DNA of 64,000 nucleotides from Congeria kusceri (GCA_027627225.1 CM051029.1:75171578-75235577), one strand, 5' to 3'; positions 35,331-48,900 are shown, counted from the stretch's first letter. The notes: a model not told the origin generated them from the letters alone. Numbers and translations are program-made.

Positions 35331-36955
35331 GTTTTCTCGAAATAATGCCAAAATATGGTTTACAGAACACATGGCAAAATGTTTTGTAATCGGAGGAGGA
35401 GGCCGTCCTTTATAAATTATGTGTTTGGCGTAATCCTACCTACTCACGAAAATGGCTGCTATCCCCCCCCCCCCCCCCAAAAAAAAAAAATTAAATAATT
35501 CAACAAGCAAAACGTGGGTAATTTTGAATTAAGGACAAGTTTATATTGCCTTGAATATATTGAAATGTCCTTGTTCTTGTTAAAACTTGATTCAATAACA
35601 CAATTAGAGAAATCTATATATCATGTTTTCAATTTTAAAACATTTATGAATCAATACTACATATGTTTTGCAAACACATAGGTACAACGGTCACATAGTA
35701 AGCATGAACTATATATTAAATTTGCAACATCGAAAGAAAACAAAAATATATATTTAAAACCCTACCTACCTCCCCACCTCTACAACTCTGGGTAGTGTAA
35801 CGCCAAGCCAGTGTTGTGTAAGCAACACGGAAGGTGCATTTTAAGCCAGGCGGGGATACAGGATTTTTAGTTAGAGGGGCTGGAGTTTTAGTAAGAGGGG
35901 GCGGGGGCGGAAATATCAAATAACTACTTACGAACTGCTGTTGTCTTTTATATTTTAAGATATATGTATTGGAACGCTGCAATGGCGTCAAAACGGAACA
36001 AATTTACGAAAATACCACATAACGGGTAAATACATTTGCAATACATTGATTGAAGAATACGTATTTGTAACGAAATGCACATGTTTTTGTTCCTGTAAGC
36101 TTAAATTTTCTAACTTTGGACAATTTTAGAGGGGGCGTACGTCGCTTCCGCCACCCTCTTAGGCCTCCTATGTTAGCGATATATATTTTTCGTACGTATT
36201 GGATAAAGTTCTTTTCTGTGTATTTTGTGGATTTATCTTTATTAAATATACTTTATTTATTATATATAAAATAATGATTTTAAATACACCTGTTTCAATA
36301 CATCACACATATTATTATGAGAGATTATTTTGATATATGTGTTGACTTAGAGGTTAACAACAAAAAATCATTGTATTCATATACGAATTATTTTTATTTA
36401 AATGAATTTAAAACTGTAAAATATTTATTTAATATGTTGAAAACATCATACTATCATATTAAAACCAGCGTGCTTATATTGAATTATTTGCAACAAAACC
36501 ACACTGTATTATACAAAACCTATGACAACGGAATTGCAACTACTCTTTTCGTAATTACTTCCAAATTATGTGACTGGCTTTTGTATGATCAAAATTATAA
36601 AAAGCTGGTGTAGAAGTTAATGATACACAATGTTGAACTCCAGGCTGTAGACCTAATGCTCTGCACAATAAAGATTTATATGTTTTATTCGTTTTATCTC
36701 GGATTCAAGGGTTTACTTAATTATAAGTACACTTGAGTCGGTTATGCAGATAAATGTGTTAGCGACATATTAAACGAAAATTCATAAAAAAAACTGTCCC
36801 TTTTATTGAAAAGTGACCTAAACGGAACTTTTTCACGGATTTTTCTATTTTAAAAAAATGTCATTAAATGCCTTAACTGCAAAAAAAATAAAATAATAAT
36901 CAAACCATACATCTGGACTAACCAAACCAATATTATATATAAAAAAAACACACAA
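35331..36955. other. Unassigned flank beyond the right arm
   Basis: A C17/A12 homopolymer junction lies at about 35,464-35,491. No gene is recognised. The ORF at 36,317-36,613 (98 codons, rich in Tyr, Asn and Lys) has no family features and is typical of AT-rich DNA. AGAGGGGGCG words near 35,897 and 36,129 are a minor repeat. Confidence 0.4.
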
Positions 36956-36958
36956 CAT

Positions 36959-37030
36959 TTTCCCTCGTTGGAGTTCGAACCAACGATCTTCGGGATCAAA
37001 ATTTTGTCGAGCTTACCATTTAGCTTACCA
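36959..37030 (-). repeat. tRNA-like remnant at the edge of the minisatellite
   Basis: On the minus strand the order is AAGCTAAATGGTAAGCTCGA (D-arm/box A-like), about 25 bases, then GTTGGTTCGAACTCCAAC (T-arm/box B-like, with an 8-base loop if the stem is closed), then GAGGGAA. The D-stem, the T-loop core TTCGAAC and a GAGGG acceptor-like end fit a tRNA or tRNA-derived SINE head. A matching 5' acceptor half is missing because repeats replace it, and no clean anticodon stem forms. It is not a functional tRNA gene. Confidence 0.5.
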
Positions 37031-37455
37031 TTTAGCTTACCATTTAGCTTACCATTTAGCTTACCATTTAGCTTACCATTTAGCTTAACATTTAGCTTAC
37101 CATTTAGCTTACCATTTAGCTTACCATTTAGCTTACCATTTAGCTTACCATTTAGCTTAACATTTAGCTTACCATTTAGCTTACCATTTAGCTTACCATT
37201 TAGCTTACCATTTAGCTTAACATTTAGCTTACCATTTAGCTTAACATTTAGTTTACCATTTAGCTTACCATTTAGCTTAACATTTAGCTTACCATTTAGC
37301 TTACCATTTAGCTTACCATTTAGCTTACCATTTAGCTTACCATTTAGCTTAACATTTAGCTTACCATTTAGCTTAACATTTAGCTTACCTTTTAGCTTAC
37401 CATTTAGCTTACCATTTAGCTTACCATTTAGCTTACCATTTAGCTTAACATTCAG
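37010..37455 (-). repeat. 12-bp minisatellite, about 37 copies
   Basis: On the plus strand the unit is AGCTTACCATTT; on the minus strand it is AAATGGTAAGCT. A variant with AACATT appears about every four to six units. The unit equals the D-arm of the adjoining tRNA-like remnant, so the array seems to be an expansion of that arm. It creates an artificial ORF of SLPF repeats. Confidence 0.95.
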
Positions 37456-38130
37456 CTTACCATTCAGCCATTCGGACTTATATATACATCTTTGTCCAGC
37501 TTACCATTCAGCGTTTCGGACTTATATATACAACTTTGTCCAGCTTACCATTCAGCCATTCGGACTTATATATACAACTTTGTCCAGCTTACCATTCAGC
37601 GTTTCGGACTTATATATACAACTTTGTCCAGCTTACCATTCAGCGTTTCGGACTTATATATACAACTTTGTCCAGCTTACCATTCAGCGTTTCGGACTTA
37701 TATATACAACTTTGTCCAGCTTACCATTCAGCGTTTCGGACTTATATATACAACTTTGTCCAGCTTACCATTCAGCCATTCGGACTTATATATAAAACTT
37801 TGTCGAGCTTACCATTCAGCGTTTCGGACTTATATATACAACTTTGTCCAGCTTACCATTCAGCCATTCGGACTTATATATAAAACTTTGTCCAGCTTAA
37901 CATTCAGCGTTTCGGACTTATATATAAAACTTTGTCCAGCTTAACATTCAGCGTTTCGGACTTATATATAAAACTTTGTGCAGCTTAACATTCAGCGTTT
38001 CGGACTTATATATAAAACTTTGTCCAGCTTAACATTCAGCGTTTCGGACTTATATATACAACTTTGTCGAGCTTACCATTCAGCGTTTCCATTCAGCTTA
38101 CCATTCAGCCATTCGGACTTACATATACAT
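37454..38130 (-). repeat. 44-bp minisatellite, about 15 copies
   Basis: The plus-strand unit is AGCTTACCATTCAGC, then GTTTCGGACTTATATA, then TACAACTTTGTCC. Variants are CCATTCGG for GTTTCGG, TAAAAC for TACAAC and AACATT for ACCATT. Each unit has the same 12- to 15-base D-arm-like core as the neighbouring 12-bp array, and the TTTGTCC/CGAGCTTACC junction also matches the tRNA-like remnant. ORFs through this array are artefacts of 44 x 3 periodicity. Confidence 0.95.
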
Positions 38131-39604
38131 GGTGGTGTATTTCAACTCTATGGAAGGGATACATTTGCATTCCATATACAGATGAACAGCGATACAAACG
38201 CTGTATATTTTCATCCATCTCAATTGATGTTTATCCATAAACGACATTATATTTTTTCCAGAGTGTTATTTCGCATGTGTATGTCAATTTACCAATCTGT
38301 CCCTTTAAGATAACCTAGTGAACTTCACAATGGCGCCTGGAGACTAACAACATAACGATATAAATAGGTTGTTCTTTGACATGGTCTTTCATTTGAAGAC
38401 ATTGAACTTCATATATGTACCAATTACTGAATAAGGCTTAGCGAAAGCCGGTTAATTTGATTCTTGGTATTTCTTCCACAACATTTACATAGGCTAAGAA
38501 GTATTATACAGCCTCATTAAAGGAAGTTGTAATCACAAGGTTTCGAGCGTCATCTAAAGGAGGTACTAAAAACCACATTTCGCTGCCTGAAATGTTTATG
38601 GGAAAAACAGAGAAATGCTAAGTCTCTCTCATGCGTTTAAAATGTAGAAAGGATATAGATCTAACACTCTAACATTGTTACAACTTCATTTATTTACGGA
38701 TAAAATTGTGTGAATAATAGCATTTCAAAACGAGACTGTTTTTCTCGGACTTCAATTTTTTTTCTATTTGCATTTAGCAACTTGCACTTTGGTGATCGAA
38801 TCCTCGGAATAACGATATTTTCCGTTTGCGAAAATGAAATTCAGTGGATATCACTTGTCAAAATACTAAGTTATCATTTTGGAAATATAAGAATAATGAC
38901 AAAACTACCGATGCAGTGTCAAAACAATATCGCTATGATAAAGATTATATTTGCACCGGTGTATTTTGCAAAACTCCATGTAACGAAGAGCATAAGCGTA
39001 TGCACAATGTTAATATGTTAACTCTACGATCGAATGTTATATTTTCGCAATTATAGAGTCATCCGTAATTGTCTAATTTCAAAACCTGTTGGACGACGCT
39101 GGGTGATTTAATAATAACAATCGCGATATTTTCCAACATCGCTTTTACGTCTGCTTAATAATTAGTTAATAAGTTAATTGTACAACTGTTAACATGTTTC
39201 AAATGCTAAACACTTCATAACTAATTTGAAGTTTAAAATCATATTAACATAGTTTTGTGTATATGATGTAATATATGTTTTTAAATAACAACGAATATTA
39301 ATTAAATACATACATTTATGAAACGGTGATAGTTATGCGTGTATGATGTAATATCTATTTTTGAAATAAATACGGATATATATTCAATACATTCATTTAC
39401 AAAACGGTGATATTTATTGTTTTCGTTAACGCCAACAGCTAGGTGTTTGAATCTAAATGTTGTTTAAACACACACTGAGACTTCTAATACTCGTAGATAG
39501 TTTTTGCATATGAATGTTAATAAGCTAATATTAAATAGTTTAACTAATTTAATAGTAATAGATTGTTTAAATATGAATATAAATGGCCAACTTACATGCA
39601 ATAG
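38131..39604. other. Unassigned sequence
   Basis: No gene or RNA recognised. Overlapping ORFs at 38,710-39,056 in two frames show no conserved features. Two related stretches (about 39,250-39,310 and 39,330-39,400, ATGATGTAATAT...TTTACAAAACGGTGATA) form a weak local duplication. Confidence 0.4.
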
Positions 39605-39845
39605 AGAAAAGACGCAAAGTAAAGTATTATCCGAATATCCATGACGTATCAAACAACGCAACGATCTCTCTCTTCAAAATAGTCTTCGATTCTCTGATCC
39701 AAATGCGCGTCTGAATGAAGAAAATGTACAATCGACGTAACGTATCACGTGGTAACATCGATGTCACTGCACGAACCAATGAAAATTGACAATGCGGAAT
39801 ATAGACCTGCTTTTGTAGATTGGCTGGTTCGTTAACGGTACCAAT
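39605..39845 (+). repeat. Diverged direct repeat, copy 2 (partner at 690-920)
   Basis: Same-orientation partner of 690-920, sharing CCGAATATCCATG, CACGTGGT, ATCGATGTCACTGCACGAAC and a final ACGGTACC. The open frame of copy 1 is not kept. The two copies lie outside both arms of the inverted duplication. Confidence 0.6.
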
Positions 39846-40278
39846 ACCATCTCTTTCATTGCGCTATTGTTTGGACACTGTATCGAGAAGCTATGTCAAA
39901 TACTGACTCAGTACAGAAAATTTAATCATACAATCCAGTCAAGCGGTTGGCGATGAAAGTAGAGTAATTTTTGATCCAAGCTCTAGGGAATTTACACGTC
40001 TAGATAGGCTTGGACGGGTTACTTAACAGTAATTCAATATTCATCCAAATGTCCCATACAGAAGGAACGAATATAGTGTTGATATAAATGTTTCATGAAA
40101 TATTGATAGGCAATTACTGGCAACAATTATGCTTCCGTATTAAAAACAACATGAATATAAATAATTTCTAACTAACACATATTTTTAAGTATACACTTTT
40201 CCCTATTGGCAATAGATTAGATAATTAACACCTAATATATCAACTAAAACATGTAACCATTCTACATAATATTTGTGC

Positions 40279-41035
40279 CCAATGCTCGTGCTTCGCATTT
40301 TCTAAGCCTCGCATGATATACTTGATCTTTAGCCTATCATCAGCCTGCATTGACGAAATAACACAACTTGGGATACATTTATTTCCACATTGTTAAATAC
40401 AGATTCGCGCGCATTATAATGACGTCATTTTGTTTATTTTCGTAACGTCATTTGATTGTTTATCGTGTTATCCAGTAATTTTCAAAATAAAGCTTGAACA
40501 TGATGGGATAAATAGAACACCAGGTAAGCGTTGAATATAGATAGGTTTATTTGCTTTGCACAAAAATCTGAACCACTCGCCAAGGTCCGTGTTTAGGTTT
40601 TCTAAGCCTCGCTAAATAAACTGATTTGTATTCAACACTTACCTAGTATTCTCTAATTTCTCAACATTAACCTAATTTATCCCATCATCAGGCGTGCATT
40701 GACGAAATAACATCCCATGGAATAAATTTTGCTTTATTTCAACACTGTGGTGATAAAGCAGTCGCGCGCAGTATAATGACGTCATCTTGTTGATTTTGTG
40801 ACTTTATTTTATGCTTTTTGTTATATTGAATGCGTTTTCTTTCGTTTTTATTTATAAAATAAAGACGGAAAATGATGGAATAAATATAATACTAGATAGT
40901 TGTTGAATAAAGATAAATTTATTTGCTCGGCACGAAAACGTGAACCACTCGCCAAGGCTCGCGGTTCAGGTTTTCTAAGCCTCGCTAAATAAACTTATCT
41001 TTATTCAACACCAACCTAGTAATCTTTAATATAAC
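40279..41035 (+). repeat. Tandem repeat of about 300-375 bp, two copies plus a partial third
   Basis: The word TTTTCTAAGCCTCGC occurs at about 40,299, 40,596 and 40,972. GCATTGACGAAATAACA occurs at 40,351 and 40,698, and AATGACGTCAT at 40,420 and 40,776. Each copy also contains a small inverted repeat built from TTGAATA...TTTATTT and AAATAAAC...TATTCAA. No coding frame runs through the repeat. Confidence 0.8.
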
Positions 41036-41120
41036 CTAGTATGAATATAGCTGCTACCTAGTTTACGGGCAAAAGCATATTATACAATATGTGTACAAGT
41101 ATAAAATTAAAAAAAAATAT

Positions 41121-41385
41121 GAGGCGCGTCGTGGGAAAACCGGACTTAATGCATGTGCGTGTAAAGTGTCGTCCCGTATTAGCTTGTGCAGTCCGCACAG
41201 GCTAATCCGGGACGGCACTTTCCGCCTACAGTGTATTTATGTTTAGAAGAGACTTCCTTGAAACAGAAAATACCATAAAAGCGGAAAGTGCCGTCCTGGA
41301 TTAGCCTGAGCGGACTGCACAGGCTGGCTAATCCGGGACGACACTTTACGTACATGCATTAAGACCGGTTTTCTCACGACGTGCC
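41121..41385 (-). mobile_element. Fold-back MITE, copy 3 (265 bp), inverted orientation
   Basis: It starts GAGGCGCGTCGTGGGAAAAC and ends near CACGACGTGCC, lacking the last two terminal bases. The asymmetric centre (the CTACAGTGTATTTATG part) is the reverse complement of that in copy 1, so the element is on the other strand. ATAT lies on both sides. A small GGCTGGCTAATCC duplication is present in the second hairpin. Confidence 0.88.
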
Positions 41386-43552
41386 ATATATATAAGATCT
41401 ACTTGTATACTCAGATAGACAGCATATTGAAATAAACATTAATAGTTTTTTTCAGAGCATCTGATCAATTTAACTTATCCTCGTGTTTAAGGAACTGATA
41501 TTTATCACAGGAATTAGTTTGTCTAAACATTCTATCAACTATTTAGTTGAATTTAGGATTTAGTTGAAATAAAAAAGGTCGAAATGATGCTCGATAGGGA
41601 TTTAAATGCTTAATTGTAACAAGACGATGTCATATGTATTATATATATATTTTGCTATTTGAAATGTTTCTAGATGTTTAAATTGACAAAATATAGACAA
41701 CAAAAGAAGTTTGCCCTCCACAGCTGCAAGTTCATCTCAGTTATAACGAAGTCTTCAATGTTTCCACAAAATGCTACTGACTGAAGCTAATTTTAATTAA
41801 TTCAAGGGCAATGACTCCACAATTCCTGGGGCGATTTGGCTGATTATTGAACTTGGTCAAGATATATTATTATTATTATATACATTCTTTTGTGATGTAC
41901 ATCATATTACTTGTCATGTAATATTATAAAGTGAAATAAGCAAATAAAATATTTTTGTGTTGTTTGCACTCAAATTTTAACTCTTAAAACAGCTAAAAAG
42001 GAGCGGTTTTGACCACATTTTTAATAACCGGATCAGTTTTAACTATGTGGGGCCGTTTTAACTTAAGGCAGTTTAAACTTTCTACCGATCAGTGTATTTT
42101 AGTTCTACTTCTCTTAAAGGCATGGCTTATTGACACTTACACATTATAAAAACAACAGCAACAACAAATTTATAAGCAAAAACGATCATATTAACAGTTT
42201 TATTTTTATTTTTTTGAAAGTTTGACAGTGGTTTGCGACCGCAACGTTCACTACGCATCGGTCCGTAACGGACAATATGCGCTTTTATCGAAATCACGAG
42301 TGCATTCTGCGTTTCTTACGGATGACTTCAATCAAGTGTGATACATTTCTAAGAAAAAGCATAACATATATTTTTGATTTTAAATTTTGTAAGCAGAGGG
42401 AACCATCTTTCCAAAGAGACCAGACTCACAATATCTTAATTAAAAAAAAGTAGCGAACGACGCCCAGGCGATTTTGCTGTTTTAGGACGGAATTTGATTT
42501 ACTGGAGGCCGTTTTATCAACGGATCGCATTTTAAGCTGATCTTATCTTAAGCCCTGGGTTTACGACCGAACTTGCGACCAGCGTACAACCGTTTTATGA
42601 AGGTGGTCGTAAGTGTCCGGTCGCCGCTAAGATTATAGATGTTTCTACGACATGAAAAGCGTGAAACCAGTCTGAAATCATGACGTTTTCCCGACTTGTT
42701 ACGTTTAAAATCTGATTAGTTCCGAGAATTAGATCTAGCTAGACATAGATCTATTAAGATAAAATCGAGTTTTCACTGTTACCGCGTAAATGCATATATT
42801 TTGTCTGTGTTACCATTTACACCTACATGAATAACGTTGAACATTGTCGATCTATTAATCTTCTTTAAAATGGCTCTGTTAAATATTTTCAAAGTCAACA
42901 ATTCTTAGAAGCGATCAACTGAATGACGCAACAGAGTTTACACTAGCGTAGCTGACCATGGTTTGATTACGCCTGGTAATCTATACTGTACAGTATAGAA
43001 ATAGGTTTTTTTTTCCTTTGAATTATGAAAGTTACAATGTTTACACATACACATTTGTAGACGTTGATCCCTTGTTAACTGCAATTCATAACAAAAGAGC
43101 TTTATGGTCGCGATTTCCGGTGATTAGTGACAAAAAATGTGGGTTCTATAGGTATATCCAAAAACGGATACGTATAAGCGGTCAACGCGGGCTTTTTCCC
43201 GTATTAATTATACTGCAGATGATATTTACACCCAGTTGGTTGTGGTATAGATATATTGCCAAAATGATCGGATCATATCGAAAATAAACACAAATTCTCA
43301 TCTTCAATTCAGCACGATGTATTTGCAAACGAATGGAAACACGGTTTCTGAATACTTCAGTACCACATTGATTTTATATTTTAAATACAAATAAATTGAT
43401 AGCCTTAAACAGCCTTAAATTCTCAATAATGTATGCTTCCATAGAAATGCGGTGAACTTGCAACAGCTTCTTCTATACACCTTGTTTTATTTTTGTATGC
43501 ATGCAGAAACTGACTGAAATACAATTTCCACGCCAACGTTTACCATTGTGTT
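41386..43552. other. Unassigned sequence
   Basis: No gene recognised. Around 41,990-42,090 and 42,480-42,620 there are GTTTTAAC/CGTTTTA and ACGACC-type words that look like an eroded repeat, without clear ends. An 89-codon ORF at 43,018-43,287 has no family features. Confidence 0.4.
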
Positions 43553-43690
43553 TGGTTTCGGTGTGATAACGCGTGATATCATCACCGGAAGGGGAGACAA
43601 GTATTATTTTCACGAGCGCTTGCGCGATTGAAAATATGTAAGTTTTCTCCCTTTCCGGTGATGATATCACGCGTGATCACACCCAAAACA
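43553..43690. repeat. Fold-back palindrome of about 138 bp
   Basis: The outer arms of about 45 bases (43,553-43,597 and 43,646-43,690) are inverse to each other with few mismatches; both contain CGCGTGATATCATCACCGG. The inner part adds ATTTTC...GAAAAT and GAGCGCTTGCGC, so nearly the whole segment can fold. It has no coding capacity, and could be a small MITE or a stable hairpin-forming site. Confidence 0.85.
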
Positions 43691-45849
43691 AACTCATTTT
43701 CATATTATTTTAATGCCATTGTGTATTCTTTACATTTGAATTATTTTAAACCGATTTTTAACACTATGTTTTCAGTTTTCTTTTTTATTTTCTCTATAAT
43801 GCGTAGTAATTGATGTAAGCAATAAACATTCCTGCGCCATGTTGGATTGCGATTAAATGTGGATTAGTTAAGCAATTTAAACCGCATTCTTTTACTCTAG
43901 GAATTATCATGGCAGCGTGTTTACAGTACAACAGTATACTATGCTGTACAGTGTATTCATAGGCAGCGCAAAATCCAGGTTTCTAAATTTATGTAAGTTT
44001 AAATACAACTAGATACACCTAGTCGTTGAATAATGTTCAGCTTTTAAATCCAGAAGTTAACACTACTGCTAGGTTTAAATATAGTTATGATGACGTACTG
44101 AAGTGCAGGTGCATTCAGTTCTCCGAAATTCACATTTTCTAAAAATAGCATACGTGTGCATACGTGTTATGATGTAAACAATAGTTAACACAGTCACGAC
44201 ATTTCAAACACACGTGTGTTTTCGCAAGCAATTCAAGATAATTAAACTCGTAGATGCGCGTTAAAATGTAAAACAACAAAAGATGGACTGTGCAATAGTG
44301 TTCCGAAATGGATTATCTATACGTATAATATTCCAGTGTTTTATATATATATTAATTATTCGGATCTAACAACACGATTGGATTAAAAGTCGGTCAAGAA
44401 TTTGAAGAAAACAAGAAGGCGGAGAATTAAACGCTGAACACTTCTTACAATAACACAATGGATACTTAAATACTTAAGCGTGATTACTGGATAAAAAGAC
44501 TTATTACACACAAAATAATATATAAACATGTGCTCAATGAACTAAGGTACTACTTTAGGGTACATCGGATTCGTGTTGGATTTTGGAATTGGAAAACCGG
44601 AAATACAGCAATTATGTAAACAAAGGGAGACTACTGTATATGACAACAGTAAACAACAAGTGTAGAATGCGATAATTAATAAAGCGCGAAGGATAAAATA
44701 AATACTTTGTATGCTAAAATTAAGTTTGGTCTAAGATGACGAGCTCCAATGCGTTGTGGGTAAAACTTGTACCCGCAAGACGTTGTCTGTTCTAGTCTCC
44801 TTGGCTCAATACGACTGATGAAAATCCAAGAGAAAATAAGAGATAAGACACTTCAGTATATTGGAGAGGTATTCTGAACAGAATTTTGCTGTATTATTCT
44901 TTATTTCTTTTATTTTTGGTAATTCTGTATGATAAATTGTGACAACACCAACAATTAAATATTGTTAAAATCAAAAAAAAAAATTAAAAAGTAGTCCCTC
45001 ACTGTGAGTAATATAGGGATATATCTCACTGTTATTTTTCTATATTTCATTACTAAGCATAAAAGAAATAATATCAATCAAAGACCATAACTGATTATTA
45101 ATCAAATATATATATTATTGCTCTATATATTATTGAAAGTACTCGTAGCCAACAACATGTACATTATACACCTTTTAGTACCATATCAGTGATTCAAAGC
45201 CAAAAGATCAAATCAGGTATCGGAAAATTGCAACGTTTGTGGTTATGCTCTTTATTGTCTTTCTGTTCTGTTGTAGTTGTGTTTTGCTTTTCAAATAAAT
45301 CAGGCTTCAACCAAAAGATGTTGCTTTAAACATTCATAAGCATCGAACCAAATGACAGCGAAATAGTTGCACCGCTCGTGGCGTAAATATGACAGTGCTT
45401 GATTGCCGCCATCATTAGGATTAACTACAAATTACGCACACATCAAATAGTGTCTGCACGTTTACCTATTATTAAATGGTGTCTATTTGCCTAAACTGAT
45501 TGCTAATATCCTGTAATATTCAGTATCTTATACATAAGCTGAAAACTATGATAACGGGTTTACATATAGAATAGAACACTAACGCATCTTTTAAGTCATG
45601 TAACCTTTAGATTAAAGAAAAAAAGTTCTATGATGTTTGTCCAGAATAACGTAGTTCTACATTTTCCATCGTTTCATCGTTTCAATATATCACAGTATGT
45701 GCATTCACTGTCCTATGCTGATTGTTTCACACACCTATTGTTTCGGAAATCGAACGAATTCAATTACGTGTCTTGATAGTTACATACACGGAGAGTGTTA
45801 TATACGAACAAATAAATTTATACATAGAAACTTGTCATTATGATAGTTA
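43691..45849. other. Unassigned sequence
   Basis: No gene, RNA or clear repeat family recognised in this AT-rich stretch. Confidence 0.4.
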
Positions 45850-45925
45850 ATATAATATAATATAATATAATATAATATAATATAATATAATATAATATAA
45901 TATAATATAATATAATATAATATAA
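45850..45925 (+). repeat. (TATAA)n microsatellite
   Basis: About fifteen perfect head-to-tail copies of a 5-base TATAA unit. Confidence 0.97.
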
Positions 45926-48900
45926 ACCGGTGAAGTTTAATATAATATATCAAATATTCAAACTGGCAGATAACCCGGTGAAAGTTTCAACATGTACATG
46001 TAACGTTACTCCCAACCAGCAACATGACACTCGTTATATTCGATCCATGGTATTCGTTAATAAAAGTCACGTTAAACACAAAATGTTTTAATTGCAAAGC
46101 ATTGTCGTATAATTCAATACCTTTGAACTGAAAATTGTGAAGTAATAGTTCAAGTGTATTGACTGCTACGTCAATACACACGTTCTACATAGGTACATTT
46201 ACAATCAAATGGCACAAACAAAAAACGAGTCAATAACTGGCACTCATGCTTTTACAAGTATGGTTTAATATTAAATGCAAAATCAATATCACAATTTCAT
46301 CCGTTGGAATTAAATACAATATTATCAATTTAGACAAGAGCTTGACGATGTCGCAGGTTTATTCCAAAATGTATGGTATTGTATAAAATTTCTATGATCT
46401 TTCAAAAGCGCATTCAGCGACAAAATAAATACAACCTTCATATGACAGGAAACCGTTTTTGCATTTTTATAAAATAAAATGGACAGTATTATAAGGAATC
46501 CTCAATTGAAGTGAAATTGATTCAAATGTTCGCCATTATGATCTTTGTGTTTCGGTTTTGTTTACTTTGTTGACAGTTAATTTGAATTAAACCAATGTGA
46601 TCTGATTTGGGATTAAAACTTTGAACAATATTCAAATCGCATGTATGAACCATGCAGTGTTAAATATCAAGCATATTGAAAATCTAGTTGCATCAGCGGC
46701 GTAAAAACGCTGATTAACGACTTATAGGTAATTTACTTTAGGTAAGTTAACAAATTCGTACACAGCATTGTATTCAAAGCGGAAATCAAAACGATACAAA
46801 CACAAAACACAGACATCATGTTAAAAGCAAATTATATGTTCATATAAAAACTCCTATCTCTATATGGCATCGCAATAAATGATGACACACAATCTCAGCC
46901 TTTTAGCGATATATAGCAATTGCGCCATACTTCCATCGTTTCAAGTTTTAGCGCTTTCTAATATATGCATAAGTTATTGGCTAAGTGAATGTCGATGGTA
47001 ATATTTCATTTCCAACATATATGAAATATATAAGTACGTTGCATAATATAATGAAGGTAGTATGGTCTTACTCAATTTGCATGGCGACGGTATTATTTCA
47101 ATAATTGTTAAAACTGTTAGTATTATATAGTACTCAAAACATGCTATACACTTAAAACCAGCTTTACGACCACCTCGTGTTTACGACAACACCGCTAAAA
47201 GCATACACATTTTAAACGACTACTGTCTCGGTGGTATGTCGAACAACCTGCTTTTAAGAGCACTTTTTTAAGTTCCCCATGTGGTCGTTTTAGCGGCGTT
47301 TTACAGTTTTGTCACAGTGTATGTGTCTGTGCCACATGCATTTGATTGAACTGGTAGTTCATTTTCAGCAGATTTATTATTAATAAGCGCAATTTCAAAA
47401 ACAAATAACGCAATTGACTCTTTATTTGCCTACACACCCTGAAGGCGACTCTTTTATTTGCCTACACCCCCTGAGGGAAAAATATATCAAACATGCGTAA
47501 GCCTCATTTATTGAATTTGGTATGAAATACAAACCAGTCTGAAACTATGTTCAAACCAATGGCACGAGGAATAAATACTGTCGGTGCGGGTTCTCAACTA
47601 ATTACGCGAAATTCAAAATATTGTGGAAACTGTAACGACGTCAGTATACTTATACAACTTTATGACAATATCGTTATGGCAATGGCACCGACAAATCAAC
47701 ACGATATAGATTACACACAGGCAAAACAATCTCATTACAATCATCTTCAGACTCGCGCAGTTATCAGTTTATAACGCAATAAAAAAGGTCAGAGACAACA
47801 AGTTCAGTAAGAATATACATCATACAACACAAGTTAGCTAAACAAATTCTTAAAGATAAACGCTTCAATTCTTAAAACTAATTTCAGAGCGAATTTTGTG
47901 ACGTCATTTCAAACGACGTTTTCTTAAAAAGACGCTTGCCGAATTAGGACCAAAAGTCTCAGAACACGCCAAGTATAATGCTTACAAGCGCAAATTAAAA
48001 GCATGTTAACAAAACGTTAACGTTTTTGTGAACTTGAATTTAACATATACAGTACAAATGTGGTTTTATTGCGCTACATAATGCCGACATGATTTATGCA
48101 CGTGCTTTTTACGGAACAATTTCTACGAAATGTCGGAACTATTTTCAAAACATTAGAGTCCGCCCATAATTTGTTGCAGAATAACCACGGTTATTTTCCT
48201 TCTTTATCTATGGAATACTAGCCGCGTGATGTGTTATGTTTGAAGTTATTTTTTACAATGTTGCAACTGATGTTTCATATTTAATTTTAGTACTTTCATC
48301 AAATCGTTCATAAAACTGTTCATGGTATTACATATTACATGAACGTTTTGCAGAAAATTCAGTGCTGGTTGGTTCAGTGCCCTATTAAAACCGACTGCAT
48401 TTTTTATTAGTTTAATTACGTGTTAAAATGTTGCAATTAAAATTAAAATGATTTGTTTGATTAAAGACATAACACAAACAACTAAGGCAATAATCAAAGA
48501 CACCAGACAAATCTTATTCCATCTTGGGGTCGAATCTATATTCGCTATTACCAGTATCACAATTAATCATTCTATATAGTTTGTGTAATATAAATATTTA
48601 TAAATTTTCTTTTCAATAACTGTTTACAATTGACTTCCAATGAGTTCAGAATTATATGCGTTTTAACATATATTTTTATATAACTTTAAATTTTTTCAAA
48701 ACACTCATTGTTACATTAATTAAATCTAATTAATTTAAATAATATGTATGTCTTATGTATAACTAGCATCTAAACTCATAAAATAACTGACATATAACTA
48801 TTAATTGTATTGACTGTATTTAAAACAAAAATAAATTAAAAACTAACAGCACTATATTCTACAATTTATTTGTTATCAACAATGGCAATGTATGTTTAAC

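Noticed and set aside
36968..37944. Open frames of up to 275 codons with SLPF and SDLYIQLCPAYH repeats
   Set aside because: They follow the 12-bp and 44-bp minisatellites exactly; a 12-bp unit is a multiple of three and stays open in any stop-free frame. No start context, domain or conservation.
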